Of a stretch of DNA of 64,000 nucleotides, positions 33,761 through 45,850 are shown in pieces. The stretch lies in the NCBI GenBank assembly GCA_950106755.1, contig OX467083.1, forward strand, positions 41,616,555 through 41,680,554, given 5' to 3'. This stretch comes from Climacium dendroides (lineage: Eukaryota > Streptophyta > Bryopsida > Hypnales > Climaciaceae). Position numbers and translations under genes: made by a program. Position 1 is the first letter of the stretch; each line of letters starts with the position of its first letter. The notes under the pieces are model-generated. The model ran no database searches. It had not been told where the DNA came from and worked only from the letters and a program-made list of their open reading frames with translations.

Positions 33761-36700
33761 GTGTACTCAATAGTTGTAGCAACAACGCTAGCATTTGTAG
33801 TAGTGAATCACTAGAAGAAAAACGTGTCCGTTGCAATCCACTGAGATGCGACTATGTGTCCTATACAACTGAGATGCGACTGTAGCCCTCTGTATTTGCA
33901 CCAAATTTCACGTGAATATAGTTGTAGTCGCAAAGTAGTCGGAAAATGAAGAATAGGGTTACAATACTATAACAGAAGAACTGACATGAGGTGTTCTACA
34001 TCCAGTATTCATTGCAGTTGTCCATGTGGACAACTATCCGCGAAGTAGAGTCCACTGTGGAAAAATGCAATCGCTCTGATTACAGGCTGCAACTAAAAAC
34101 TAGAAGATTGCAATTTAGAAATGACTCAAATGCAACTAGGAATCAACTATAATGCAACTAGAGCCCGACTACAATGCAACTAAAAAACGATTCAAATGCA
34201 ATTAGAGAACAAGTGCAATGCACTAGAACATGACTGAAAATCGACTCAATTGTCCCATATCGATTGTCAAGAATACCATCAGCTTGAACAGATAAGAATG
34301 GTAAGTTATAGCATTCTTGTGTAATGATTTTTGATAGTGAAATTCTAATATTTATATATTTTGTAGATTTTTACACTTTGTAGATTTCTACAATTTGTAG
34401 ATTTCTATAATCTACAAGTCTATAAATTATAGACGAGTCGCAAACTAGTTGCAAATCAGTTGTATGTCAATCGCAAACCAGCAAACGAGTTGCACATCAA
34501 TCGCAAACTAGTTGCACACCAGTTGCAAACCAGTTGTATGTCAATCGCAAACGAGTTGCACATCAATTACAAACTAGTTGCACACCAGTTGTATGTCAAT
34601 CGCAAACCAGTTGCACATCAATCACAAACTAGTTGCACACCAGTTGTATGTCAATCGCAAACCAGTTGCACATTAGTCGCAAATGAGTTGTACACAAATA
34701 AGTGAAATAACTTCCACGTAAGCAACCACGTCAGAACAGTTCATCGACGAAGTTCTCCATTGCCTATCGAATGTATAACAACCTCGCGACTGCAGTGCAA
34801 CTCATGCGACTTGTCCACTGCGACTGCGGACTCCAGAATATCACCAAGTCGCAAACGTCCTATATGACTACAAAATCAGTCGCAAGCTGTAGTCGCAAAA
34901 CCCTATTTTTTCTTTTAGTGAATGCACTAATCTTCATCCGATACCACCACCCATTGTACAGGAAGAACATGGGCCCTATGGTGTTTCCCATTGTGGAATC
35001 CCTCCCAAGCTTACTAAAGAATTGGAACTGGTTTCTTGACTATGCTATAGAGCTCATTCTCTAGATACTCACCTAGACCATGCAATTTTTTTACACTAAT
35101 GGACTGTTGTATATAGCACAATGAACTTGGACAATAAAAAATACATTTTGAACTTGATTTGAGAATTTCGTCAAGGGAAAGTACTTGGGGGGAGATTCTT
35201 GAAAGCCTTGTGAATAGATCTTCAATATTGACAGTAACCTTTGAAAGCTCCAATGCAAGTTCACCAACCACAAATTCATGTTGTAGTCACTTTCGGAGTT
35301 TGAATTTGAGTAAGTTGAAAAGAGTTTAATGATTGTCTTGTTCCCATTTTCAAGCAAACAAGTGAAAAAGGTACAATCATCGATTTGCAAGACCTTTTTC
35401 TATGATTCACCTTCGACAATATTTGTCAATTAGGGTATTGATCCAAACTATGTGGAGCCTTCCCTACCCATAGTGCAATTCATAGAGGCATTTGTCACAG
35501 TAAACTAGCTCACTGTGAAGTATTTCTAGATGTTTCTAGTCATTCAAAAGCTATGCAATATTTTCACCATGGCAAGGAAAAAGAGCTTCAAGAGAAAGTT
35601 AAAGTGGTGAATAAATTTGCACAGGGAGTGATTGAAGCACAATGTAAAGGATGATTGCTAGAAAGACCGGTCCTATTTTGCGTCACATTAAGAGTGATGA
35701 AGTTGTTTCCTGCTAGAATTTTTGATAATAGAACTTAATGAACTTGAAATTTGTATTAGAGATGGTTAATTTTATTGTAATCAAACCTCTTATTTTTTTT
35801 TAAATTAAAAAAACAATAATTTTATATTTAAAAAATAATTTTGCTAATTTGTTATACTTTAAAGTTTAAGAGGGTTTAATATTGGGGAGTATCCAAAATT
35901 AATGATCTAGACTAAAGGTTTTGTGGTCTATTTTCATAGTAGGGAGACATGTACCTACCAAAAGAAGTATAAAAATAAATTATTTTATGGTCTCCATATT
36001 TGTACAAATAGGGCTTCTTTGCATATGCACTTCTAAATACTAAGTTGGTTTTGACTTCCTTTTCTTGGTGAAATGTGATCGCTATCAAGTCTTTACAAAT
36101 GGACAATTATTAGTTCTTTTCGTTCATCATTTTCTAATTATTATTGATTTACACCTAATTGTATCTATTTTGTGACAAATTGTCATTTTTTTTTAAATAG
36201 TATTTTTTCAATACTTGCAAGTAGTCAAAAATACTATTAGTCGTCAATTTTTCAAATCAACAGTTAAGATTGTCTTATTTCATAGTACTCATAATATTGA
36301 GTACAAAATTTATATTTTTGGCAAAAGGTTACCGAAATCATTCAGTCTTTCTTGTAACCATTCTAAAGAATTTACTTCCTATGGCAACTCCACAACATCC
36401 TACCAAGACCTTCTCTCTCAATTCATGCACTTCACAAATTTGTCCAACAATGACAAGCAACCTCAATCCGAGTTTGAGTAGAAGTACATGCATGACCTAA
36501 AACTAAATTCCTCCCAACCACTTAAAAAAAACAAGCCATGGACGACTTCCTCTGTGATATCATCATCAATGTTGTCCTTGTAGGGTGCGACACTTCTAAC
36601 GGCTTCTCTTGGTTCTTCTCAAACCCTACAGTCCTTCGAGGACGTGAAGAAGCTCCAATACCTCATGGCTGCAATCCATGAATTGCTTCATCTGCTTCCT

Positions 36701-37195
36701 TCCATTCCTATGGACTCAAAAGAGGATATGCAAGACAATGTTCTTGATGGCACCATGGTGCAGAAAAGCAATAAGTTGATTTACAATGTATTAGAGAATA
36801 CGCCCTCCAAGGTGCATTCCTTGGCGTTAAGAGCAAGTTCCCGTGCAAAATTGGTAGTTCCCTCTCTTACGACGGATTCTACAAACTAGTTGAGCCACAA
36901 AACAGCCTGAATTGGCCACACTTGATCTTAACATGTGTGCAATGGCAAGAATGCCATCCATTTGGGGTGAGGATTGCAATGAGTTCAAGCCTCAACAATG
37001 GCTGAAAGATAGTGTTTGTGCAACAAAGCCCATTCAAATTTGCGGTATTTCAAGTTGGATTGAGGATTGTTTGGGGAAGGAGTTTGTGTTGATTTAGATG
37101 AAGCTCATTGCCACAAGCTCAATCTACTACTTCAAATTTGTGGTGCAAGAGAAGCATCCTAACAAGGTATGCCAATGGTGCCACTTTCTTGTGTT
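33761..37195 (+). pseudogene. Cytochrome P450 pseudogene, CYP704-like, split by a CACTA element
   Basis: Membrane-bound P450 relic, probably of the CYP86 clan (fatty-acid hydroxylases). The hydrophobic anchor VVATTLAFVVV lies at 33776-33808 and continues, after removal of the 1,112-bp CACTA and one AAT, as NALIFIRYHHPLYRKNMGP at 34921. Then come the proline-rich GPMVFPIVESLP, an FENFVKGKY block (about 35160), DPNYVEPSLPIV (about 35430), KVKVVNKFAQGV (about 35600), DLLSQFMHF (about 36400), an altered I-helix VGCDTS (about 36585; AGRDT expected), a K-helix ELLHLLP whose Arg is lost, PMDSKED, and the PERF region EFKPQQWL near 36985. The haem loop is split between two frames (VFQVGLRIVWG and CLGKE). 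Many stops and frameshifts exclude function. Confidence 0.85.
33809..34920. mobile_element. Non-autonomous CACTA element, 1,112 bp
   Basis: Begins CACTAGAAGAAAAACGTG and ends CCTATTTTTTCTTTTAGTG, flanked by the perfect 3-bp duplication AAT/AAT. The left part repeats ATGCAACTAGA-like words, and the right part (34436-34700) is a tandem array in which CAGTTGTATGTCAATCGCAA recurs at 34532, 34587 and 34642 (55-bp period built from ~18-bp subunits). Such arrays are typical subterminal binding regions of CACTA elements. No transposase is encoded. It is inserted in the anchor-coding part of a P450 gene. Confidence 0.9.
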
Positions 37196-38939
37196 TTGAA
37201 TGACAAGCAATTTGCCTGTGTATATGCACCCACAAGATTAGGGTTAGGATTTTGGATTCAGATAGAAGAGCTTTCAACAATAGAGCTTCTTAGGAAGAGA
37301 GAAACACCTTCAACCATATTTTGCTTCAAAATTCGTTGAGTTTGTTGGATTTGGATTGACAAAAGCTACATGTGAGAAAATTTGAGCTACTGTAGTACTT
37401 GGTTTAGACAATCGGCTAGATTCATATAGTTGAATGTCATATTACTCCAAATTGCATACAAATGCTATGAGTATAGTACTATAGTTCAACATTCATTTTG
37501 CTTATACTATTCTTCACTTCATCATACTTGTATATTGTAACAATTATTGTATGCATCAAATATAGCTTTGAATCATGGAAAGTGTGCATGGAGAGCTTTG
37601 GTTTGATGAATCCAGTAACAAGTTAATGATATGACTATGGAGATCAATTATGATGATTTTGAAGTCATGTTTAGAATCTCGTCACATTGGATTTTGGCGA
37701 AATACCATATAGTGTTAGTGGCAATTCATGATGTTGGTGTTCAAAAGAGTGAAGCTACACAATCTATGTCGATTCCTAATCAACCATGTCAACTTTGTCA
37801 AGGTAGCTAAAGTAGAACTGAAGAAATCCAACCAAGCAAAATTGTATAATACACGTTCAAATTAAGCATATGTAGTTGATGTTCTAACCTAGGTACTCCA
37901 ATGCCAACGATAGAATCAAACTTAGAAAAATGGAAACTAAACTTTAATTTAATTTGAGCCAATGGAAGTTGACCATTGCTACAACATTAATAAATAGAGT
38001 GTTTATTTGCCAAGCTATATTTTATAGGTCAATTCCTGCATCTAATCCATATTTGTGATTATTTAAAAGGCAAATTGGTTGAAAAATGTCAAAGGAACCC
38101 CATAGTGCTCATTGTCCAAGAAAAACAACTACTTGAATGTCAACAGGATATTAAAGATGTAACATATTGGTCATCCTATACCATGATCCAATACCAATTG
38201 AAGGATACTGAAATAATTAAATTCCAACCTACTCCCTTCAAAACTTGAATCCCAAGGCAAGGTTGGTGCTAATAATTTAAGTTGTGATATATAGAATTGA
38301 CTCTTGAACAAACTCAAGGACTCAAATGTGGGAAAATGAGGGGATTGTATCTTGATAGCATGATACAATCTTTCTAAAGTAATCTTGATGAATTATATGC
38401 TCAGCATGGCTATCAACTTGAACAAATCTAGAACTGCGAAGAAACATAGGCCCAAGTTGGATGAAATGGAAGAGGAAGAGATGTAGTGCTCATAAAGACC
38501 GGATCAAAGATGGTACATACATTCATGTTGGACCAGTGGGAATAACTAGGTGTATTGATTTTATTATCTCTTAGAAAAACTATAATAGAGAGTAACATGA
38601 GGATCTGGCACTTGAATCTAGGAACCATGGTTCAAATATCAGATCCTTTTATTGACCATGATGGTGATTGATGCTTAAAGAATCCAACCTAGAGCAAATG
38701 CCATACGGATGTGATAGAGGATCCATGAGGTACAACCTCATGGATCATGTTTTGAAAGGTGATATCAATGAAATATCCTCAACTTAGGATCTCATTTCCA
38801 ATATTGTTGTTGCCAAAATGATTGAGCCAATATTCTTTATGTTGTACACATTACTCTACAAAGATGCAATTTAGAAGAACTATATGTGGACTACAACCCA
38901 TCAATAATTATTGACAACTAAAGATTACGCAATTACAAT
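37196..38939. other. AT-rich spacer without a recognised gene
   Basis: Both strands were read. Short open frames only, none resembling a known protein; no element ends seen. Confidence 0.4.
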
Positions 38940-39153
38940 CACTACAAGAAAACATGTCCGAAATGACAGAAATTGGTCCTAAATGACAGAAATCAGCCCC
39001 TCCTAATTGACTGAAAATTGACAGTTTTTTATCAATTTGGATAATTTTCTGTCAATTGGACAGTTTTTTGTCCTAATTGACAGAAACTTGTCAAATTTCT
39101 GTCATTTAGGAGGGGCTGATTTTTATCATTTAGGACACGTTTCTCTTGTAGTG
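38940..39153. mobile_element. 214-bp CACTA-ended MITE, copy 4
   Basis: Begins CACTACAAGAAAACATGTCC and ends GTTTCTCTTGTAGTG, flanked by AAT/AAT. Same internal CAGAAATCAGCCCCTCCTAA motifs as the three copies in the retroelement, but more diverged. Confidence 0.9.
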
Positions 39154-40317
39154 AATGCAACAAAAATTTGTGAAAAGGCTATGACTACACATGAGCAAGA
39201 GAAGAAACAAATTGAAGTAGAAGAGAATAAGAAGCATTGCTCACAAAAGAAATCAAATGTGGCATAGTAGAAGGGCATTGAGCCTACAAGCATTTGGCAT
39301 GACATAACATATACAAAGAACATTTGTGAAGAACATCCAAAGAAGGCAAATTTGACCACATAAACAAAAAAGCAATGATTTTCCAACATGTTTTTATTGA
39401 AGTTAGACATTGGATGCAAAAGTTTCAGTACTTTGAATCAGACTTCTATACTATGTAAGGACATTTTTGGTCCCTTGGGCCAATTAGGATTTAAAGTCCA
39501 AATGTGAGCAATAATAAAATTCCTATAGCTTTTTCTTTGAAAATTCATAATTCTTAAATAGATGGGCTTACATCTCTTGTGACATATATAGATGTAAGCC
39601 CCTTTGTTTAAGACTACCTAAAAGAACAGTTCTGACAACAATTCACTCCTACTTTAAATGAGGTAGACAACCTTAAAGGCTTTGTTTGGTTGGATGATAG
39701 AGTGATTTATAAACAACTTTTGGGGGGAATTACAAAAAGCATCAGAGACTATTCAAAGTGGAGTGAATGAATTATTCTCAATTCTAATCATGTTTTGACA
39801 ACTATAGATATAAATACAAATATAGACACACAATCCTATTTCTATACATCCTTTACTGTAGTATTGTTAGTGCCATGCTCCTTGATCAATCCAAAACTCC
39901 TTCAACCTAGTTGAAGTAAACACAATCACAACATGTATGCATCTAAACAGAATCTGTGGATGTACAGAAGTCGAGGCATGATTCTCCAACAGTTCCAATT
40001 AATGGAAGTACTCAAACAAGCATCGAAGTATCATTTGTTGCAAGTTCAAGAAGGCATGAAAATCGTCATGAAGTTGAGTAGTCTGCAAATAGATGTAGTT
40101 TTCAACTTCACAAAATCTCTATCAGATTCCATTTTTCCATTCAATATCAACTGCAGAAGAAGCACATAAGGTCGAAGACATAAAGCCAATGTATATGATT
40201 CCCTCCTCACAATACCATCACTTTTGTCCATCACATTGGTGCACATTCTTTTCGTACAAAGTTTATAATAACTTGGAGTTCCTAATTTCAATCTAGAGGC
40301 TGCGGATGCTTGAGCTC
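39154..40317. other. Spacer holding the partner of the 31.3-kb duplicated segment
   Basis: No host gene recognised. Bases 39832-40170 match 31311-31650; here one frame (39933-40169) stays open for 78 codons and reads ASKQNLWMYRSRG and later FTKSLSDSIFPFN, but the protein is unknown to me. Confidence 0.5.
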
Positions 40318-43073
40318 CTAGGGTCGCAAAACAACATGCTGAATCCCACAAGCCCTAATCCATGAGAAATCAAGCTTCTCATAATAATTTTAGTTGCAAA
40401 TTTTGCACATGTCATGCACAAACAAAGAGAAAGGACAACAAATGAAGTTACATACATTATGTTGACCTTGATTTGGCGTCGATTGTAGGTGTATGTTGCA
40501 TGAACATGTTTGTCTGAAGCTAGAATTACAGCAGCATAAGAGAATTCACCTTCATCAACGTTCTCTAAAGTCAAATAGTCTCGCCAACTCAATCCATCGT
40601 CTTTAGAAATTGCAACTTTCAGTATGCCACGAGAGACAGTGTTGTAGAATATAAGTAAGCGGCCATCATGTAGTTTCACGCCATCAAAACCTGACGCGGT
40701 TACAACCTAGTTATTTGATCACTACTAGAACAAAAAGATTAAGTACTATTAAATGTTGTAAGAGAATGAAAAAATGTTTGCAAGTTAATACTAAGAAGAA
40801 AAAAAGTACCACAATTGCAATTGATGAGATCCGTTGGGATGGCAAAACTCCATGTCATCCCTTTGTCTTCAGAGGTTGCCATGCAAATTCTACCCACTAT
40901 TGAACTAGGGCGCAATAAAACCCGAAGAGTGTTGTTGTTGGTTACAAATGGAACAGGTTGTATAACCCCAAAAGAAACACTAGGAATGAATATTGGACCA
41001 TATTTTGTCCATGAACGGCCGGCATTAGAAGTCACCTATGCCCACCTTTATATTGCCTTGTGAGCAATTGAGCAGTGAAAGAGAATGTGGCACCTCATTT
41101 TGATTGTGGTACAAAAAGGTACTTGGTAATAATTAATTTTTGTTAACTAGTCCTTTCCTAATTAGAACAACATTTTTTTATTCAAAAGCCTTGGGTAGAA
41201 AGTATAATAGTCATTCACCTCCATCCAAGCTCCCCAAGAATTCCAACTCTCAATCAAGGATCCACACAAAAGTCGTCCATCATTCATCAAAAGAGGCTAC
41301 ATTAACAAGGATACAATGAGAACAAGTGTACTAAGACAATTAAATTTGACACAAGTCTAAACCCACATTTTTTATTTACTACCTATCTAAGGGAGATGAC
41401 GGAAAAGTGTCAATGAAGAAATATCCACTAGCATTGTTCCACTCCTTTGATTGATATTTCCATTGTAGTTGTAAGGAGTATTGTGGCAAAGAAATTCCAA
41501 GCAATTAAAATAGACGGGATTGAAATTATAAATAGGAGTTAGTGGGAGAACATACCTTATTTTTAATTGGACCTAATATGCCAGGAGGTAGTTGTTCTCT
41601 ATCTGACCATGTCATTCCATTGTTTGATGATCTCTTCATGAATCCACTCCATCTATTTCAAAACTTCCACAAGTATTGAAACAATCTAAAAGGGTAGAAA
41701 CAACACCTATGTGTTACCATATAAACAAAATACAATTGATTGAGTACCCAATATCTACTTTTGTACTTCTTCACCAATCTTATAGAATAAGAGTAGTTCT
41801 CCATTGGGCATTTTAAAGAGGACAGGGTTCCAAAGAGGCACATCCAACTCTTTGTCTACCAATACCGGGGGCTTCCAAACTCCTGCCTATCCATGCCAAT
41901 TGACAAACAAAAATGTTGTCATAACTAAAATGGACATGCATATACAAAGATGACTACATTTTTTTGGAACCTATGGTTGGAGGTAGTTTGTTATTGTCAT
42001 GAGGGGCTGTTAAAATGTCAAAGATGTGTAAGCATACAAACCTCTAGTTGAGATGTCCAAATTCCAACATCACCATAGCCCTCGTATGTACCCCCGAAGT
42101 AGGCTACTATGAAAGTACCTGAGTCCAATTGTGTTCAAAGTTTCTTAAACTATTATTTATTGATGAATAGAAAATGAAGAGCATTTCACTTATGGAGGAA
42201 TAATTGTGTCTATTATCTACACTACTTCTATCCTATATTGCCAAGAGTTGTACTCAATACATAACAAGCACTCTGTGGATTGCATTTAGGCCCAATTCTC
42301 TACACAAATCCACAATAATCAAAACAAGAAGTAAGTTTTTAATGCAAAATATATCTATTGTGCCAAAATCCCAAAAAGCCTTGGCCAAGAAACTAAGAAA
42401 TGAAATTTATAATAACATTACAAAAGCAATTAAACAAAATAAGTTAGTATTAAAATATTTCTCTACAAACAAATCAATGAAGTTGCATACCTCAACAATA
42501 GATGAGGCATGACAATTTAGAAATGGTGCTTTTCCATCTTCAAACAAAAACTCCTCTATGACTATTGCAGGATGGTGATGCTTGATCATGTTAATAGTTG
42601 CATGTTGAATGTCAATGCTACTATCGTTTCCTTTTTGTACACCACTAAAAAGGAAATGACAACAATTGAGGGCTATGGTATGACTTCAAATTAATAAAAA
42701 AAAACTACATCTATTGTCAAGATACATAAGCAAAACAAGAGCAACAACGATATAAGATGAACCCAATCACGATTCATAATTGAAAAACAACTAATAATGG
42801 CCATACACAAGAAGAAGGATCCTACCTAGATGCTTGTTGGATATCTTTGGTTGGCTCTTCCAACTCTGTTTGATATATGTTTTCAAACATCATCTCCAGG
42901 TCTAGTTTTCTTGAACTTAGTAACTGCAAATTTCTACTCATTGCTACCATGCCATGAGTACTTTCAAATGCAGGAAGTAGTGGATATAGTCTAGATACAC
43001 ATAAGAAAAATATTAAAAATGAGATAAGTATCCAACTTATGCACATCCTTATAGAAAAGTGTTGGAGTTCCAA
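40318..43073 (-). CDS. BNR/Asp-box sialidase-like protein, 9 exons, possible in-frame stop
   Basis: Beta-propeller protein of the plant BNR/sialidase-like family; substrate unknown. Exons on the minus strand: 43073-42826, 42644-42491, 42143-42042, 41886-41759, 41652-41556, 41296-41219, 41035-40810, 40690-40467, 40338-40318, in total 426 codons. An N-terminal hydrophobic segment ([13 protein letters not shown]) suggests a signal peptide or anchor. Then come [18 protein letters not shown], the [12 protein letters not shown] block with GDVGIW, and four Asp-boxes ([30 protein letters not shown]). The end, QIK then HVVLRP, matches the family ending as I know it. All phases agree. For exon 3, the only canonical acceptor I find in phase (before 42143) brings in a TGA at its third codon, so this copy may be a pseudogene or use a site I missed. 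Confidence 0.8.
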
Positions 43074-44526
43074 TAAGAGACTATGAACACCCTAGTATTC
43101 TGCACATTAATGGAAACAATTAAGTCATCATGTAAATATGGGACAAGAAATCCTACAAGTCATGGCCATTACTCGGGCCATTAAGATATCTCAACAACAA
43201 AATGTCCATGCAATGAGGTTGACTAAAATTTTATATTAATAAGATACAAAAAAATTCCAATTTTTGTGAACATATATGCACAATGCACACCATACTCCAC
43301 AACAATGATACCAATGCCCATTGGGACAATCCAGGTTAAAAAGCCAATTCCATGAGACAATCAAAATACTATATAATTAAAAACACAAAATTCTCGTTCA
43401 TTGGTTTCTAATTTAGTCATACTTTGAAATGTTTTGTAATATATTGAATCAAAATTAAAAGCAAAACAACAAAATTGAAAAATACATAGTCAAAAGCAAT
43501 GAAAAAAGCAATGAAAAAATTGTGAGGATGATAATACTCCAATTATTGATAACATTGCCAAAATATAAATTTATTACCAAACCAAATTTACATCCTACTA
43601 CTCAATACTAAAACCAACATAGACATGATTCAAACAAAATTTCCTTGTTTTTGAGACACAATGCAAACAATCTTACAACGGTAAAACCTCAAAATCGAAG
43701 GTGATCAATCCATTAAAAATCAACCCTAATTTATATTACACATCAAGAGATTTGTCATCACTCACACAATCAAGCCCAACATTCAATCAAATTGGGAGGA
43801 GAAAAAGAACATGCAATTACCAATGCAGGATCGAGGCTTGTGATGAACCTCCCAGTGGATGCGTGGAAGTAGCATGGTGCTCCGTCTATGACACCTAGCC
43901 TACCTTACACGTTTACTTGACATTACAACGCCATAAGATAGAAACACCAATAGTAGATCATTTAAGCAATGTTGGAGTAGGTGGTGAGGAGTATGAGGTG
44001 GTGGAAAATTTTCCCATGTAGGAAGACAAGAAATATGGGGATGCTTAATTTTTTAGAATTTAATTTCCAAAATTGAAGTTAATGTGAATTTTGGGAGCCA
44101 AAAAATATTATTGACTTATAGACAATGTTTAGAATATTTCTAATTCCGATCATTGAAGAACTATTTTTTCACTCACTACTTCCTACTTTTTTGTTCACGA
44201 CTTCAAGATATGTGTCATGACCTTATTAGTCCCAACCTTGAAAAGGACAAAAAAAAACATTCCAAGCTTGAGTTCCAGCCTAAGGTTAAAAATAGCACAC
44301 CCTATAGGTTGTACTACAAGAAAATGGTGTCTTGTATGATAAAAAAATTGACAAAAATTTGTCCAAATCACCAAATACGCTTCTTGACTATGCTATTTCT
44401 GTCATTTTGGACATTTCTTTCATTTTCCTTCTATTTTTTATTCTTTTTCCATTGACATGGGAGATCCAATAGCTACCTTTTTTCCTCTCTTGTTTTAAGC
44501 TTAGGTTTTTGGAGCGCTAGAAAAAT
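43074..44526. other. Upstream region of the BNR gene and a dispersed repeat
   Basis: Probably holds the BNR promoter near 43.1-43.9 kb, but no motif is convincing. Bases 43985-44315 are the uninterrupted copy of the repeat at 18262-19046. At 44316 TACTACAAGAAAATGG followed by TTGACAAAAATTTGTCC resembles a decayed end of the 215-bp MITE family. Confidence 0.5.
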
Positions 44527-44663
44527 CACTACAAGGAAAAGGGGTCCAAAATGACAAGAATTTAACATGAAATTATCAGAAATGATAGGATCTATCAACT
44601 GCGAATCTATTCCTATCAATTCTTTGTTTCTGTCAAAGCTTTGACACAAAACTATCCAAATTG
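44527..44663. mobile_element. Left part of a small CACTA-ended element, cut by the large CACTA
   Basis: CACTACAAGGAAAAGGGGTC begins a CACTA-type end with motifs (AAATGACAAGAA, TTTCTGTCAAAG) like the MITE family. After 137 bp the large CACTA starts at 44664. The matching right end is not seen before the window ends, consistent with a nested insertion. Confidence 0.5.
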
Positions 44664-44683
44664 CACTACAATAATGGCAGGGT

Positions 44684-45515
44684 TTTATGACTGCAAAAAT
44701 ATGACTGAGGATGACTGGCGACTGCTTGCAGTCATATTTTGAGAGGCCTAAGTCTTCTGTAGAAATATGACTGGGAAATATGACTGCCAGTCATATTTTG
44801 ACTTTGTACTACATATACGTATACTATACGCCCATGGGGAACATATTATATTTTATAGGGAATGTGTGGGAACATGTTTAGGGAACGCCCAGTCATATTA
44901 CCAGTCATATTTTTTTTTTCAGTCATATTTTTCAGTCATATTTCCACTTTTTTTTTTTTTTTTTTTTCGGGTAACCCAATGAAAATTTGGGCAGGTGAGT
45001 GCATAGTCATATTCTTGTTTCAGTTTTATTTTCCAGTCATATTTTTTTGTCAGTCATATTTTCCAGTCATATTTTCCTGCTAGTCATATTTGTCAGTCAT
45101 ATTATTTTGTCAGTCATATTTTTCAGTCATATTTTCGGGCTATCATATTTTGTAGTCATATTTTTTTGTCAGTCATATTTTTCAGTCATATTTTCGTGCC
45201 AGTCATATTTGTCAGTCATACTTTATGTTAGTCATATTATTTTGTCAGTCATATTTTGCAGTCATATTTTTTTGGCAGTCATATTTTTCAGTCATATTTT
45301 TTGCCAGTCATATTTTATAGTCATATTTTATGTCAGTCATATTATTTTGCCAGTCGTATTTTGCAGTCATATTTATTGCTAGTCATATTTTGCAGTCATA
45401 TATTTGGCTAGTTATATTTTGTAGTCATTTATTTGGTCAGTCATATTTTCCAATCATATTTGTCTGCTACTCCTATTTCATAATCCTATTTTATGTCAGT
45501 CGTGGCAGTCTTGAC
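44684..45515. repeat. Left subterminal array of the large CACTA
   Basis: Dozens of copies of CAGTCATATTTT, about 20-25 bases apart and mostly in one orientation, run from about 44700 to 45515. In the En/Spm system such subterminal motifs are bound by the TNPA protein. A 127-codon open frame here merely translates the repeat (recurring SHIF and SYF words) and is not a gene. A T-run lies at 44948-44967. Confidence 0.9.
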
Positions 45516-45850
45516 CTTCACATGTACTTCACATAGTAGAGGCATTCTTAGACAATCATGATTTTAAACGTTTATATTCTTGATTTTCTGCTAACACAAA
45601 TGACATATACAACTTGACTATTGAATTTCAATGATAACACATAATCTCACCCAACTTCTACACAGGCGCATTCACTATCCAATCTACAATACAACATACA
45701 GTATCCCTTGTATGTCACCTTCCTCTAATGACAAGAAAACTTTTGCACTATATTTGTATGTTATGTATTCAATGCAATGTTTTTGAAAATACTCAATTCG
45801 GAATATGAAAGAAAAGTTTATGTATTATACTTCTGGGCATGTTTTTGAAC

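Noticed and set aside
34460..34705. 81-codon frame with recurring HQSQTSC-like words
   Set aside because: Translation of the tandem repeat inside the non-autonomous CACTA at 33809-34920.
44999..45382. 127-codon frame with recurring SHIF and SYF words
   Set aside because: It is a direct translation of the CAGTCATATTTT subterminal array.
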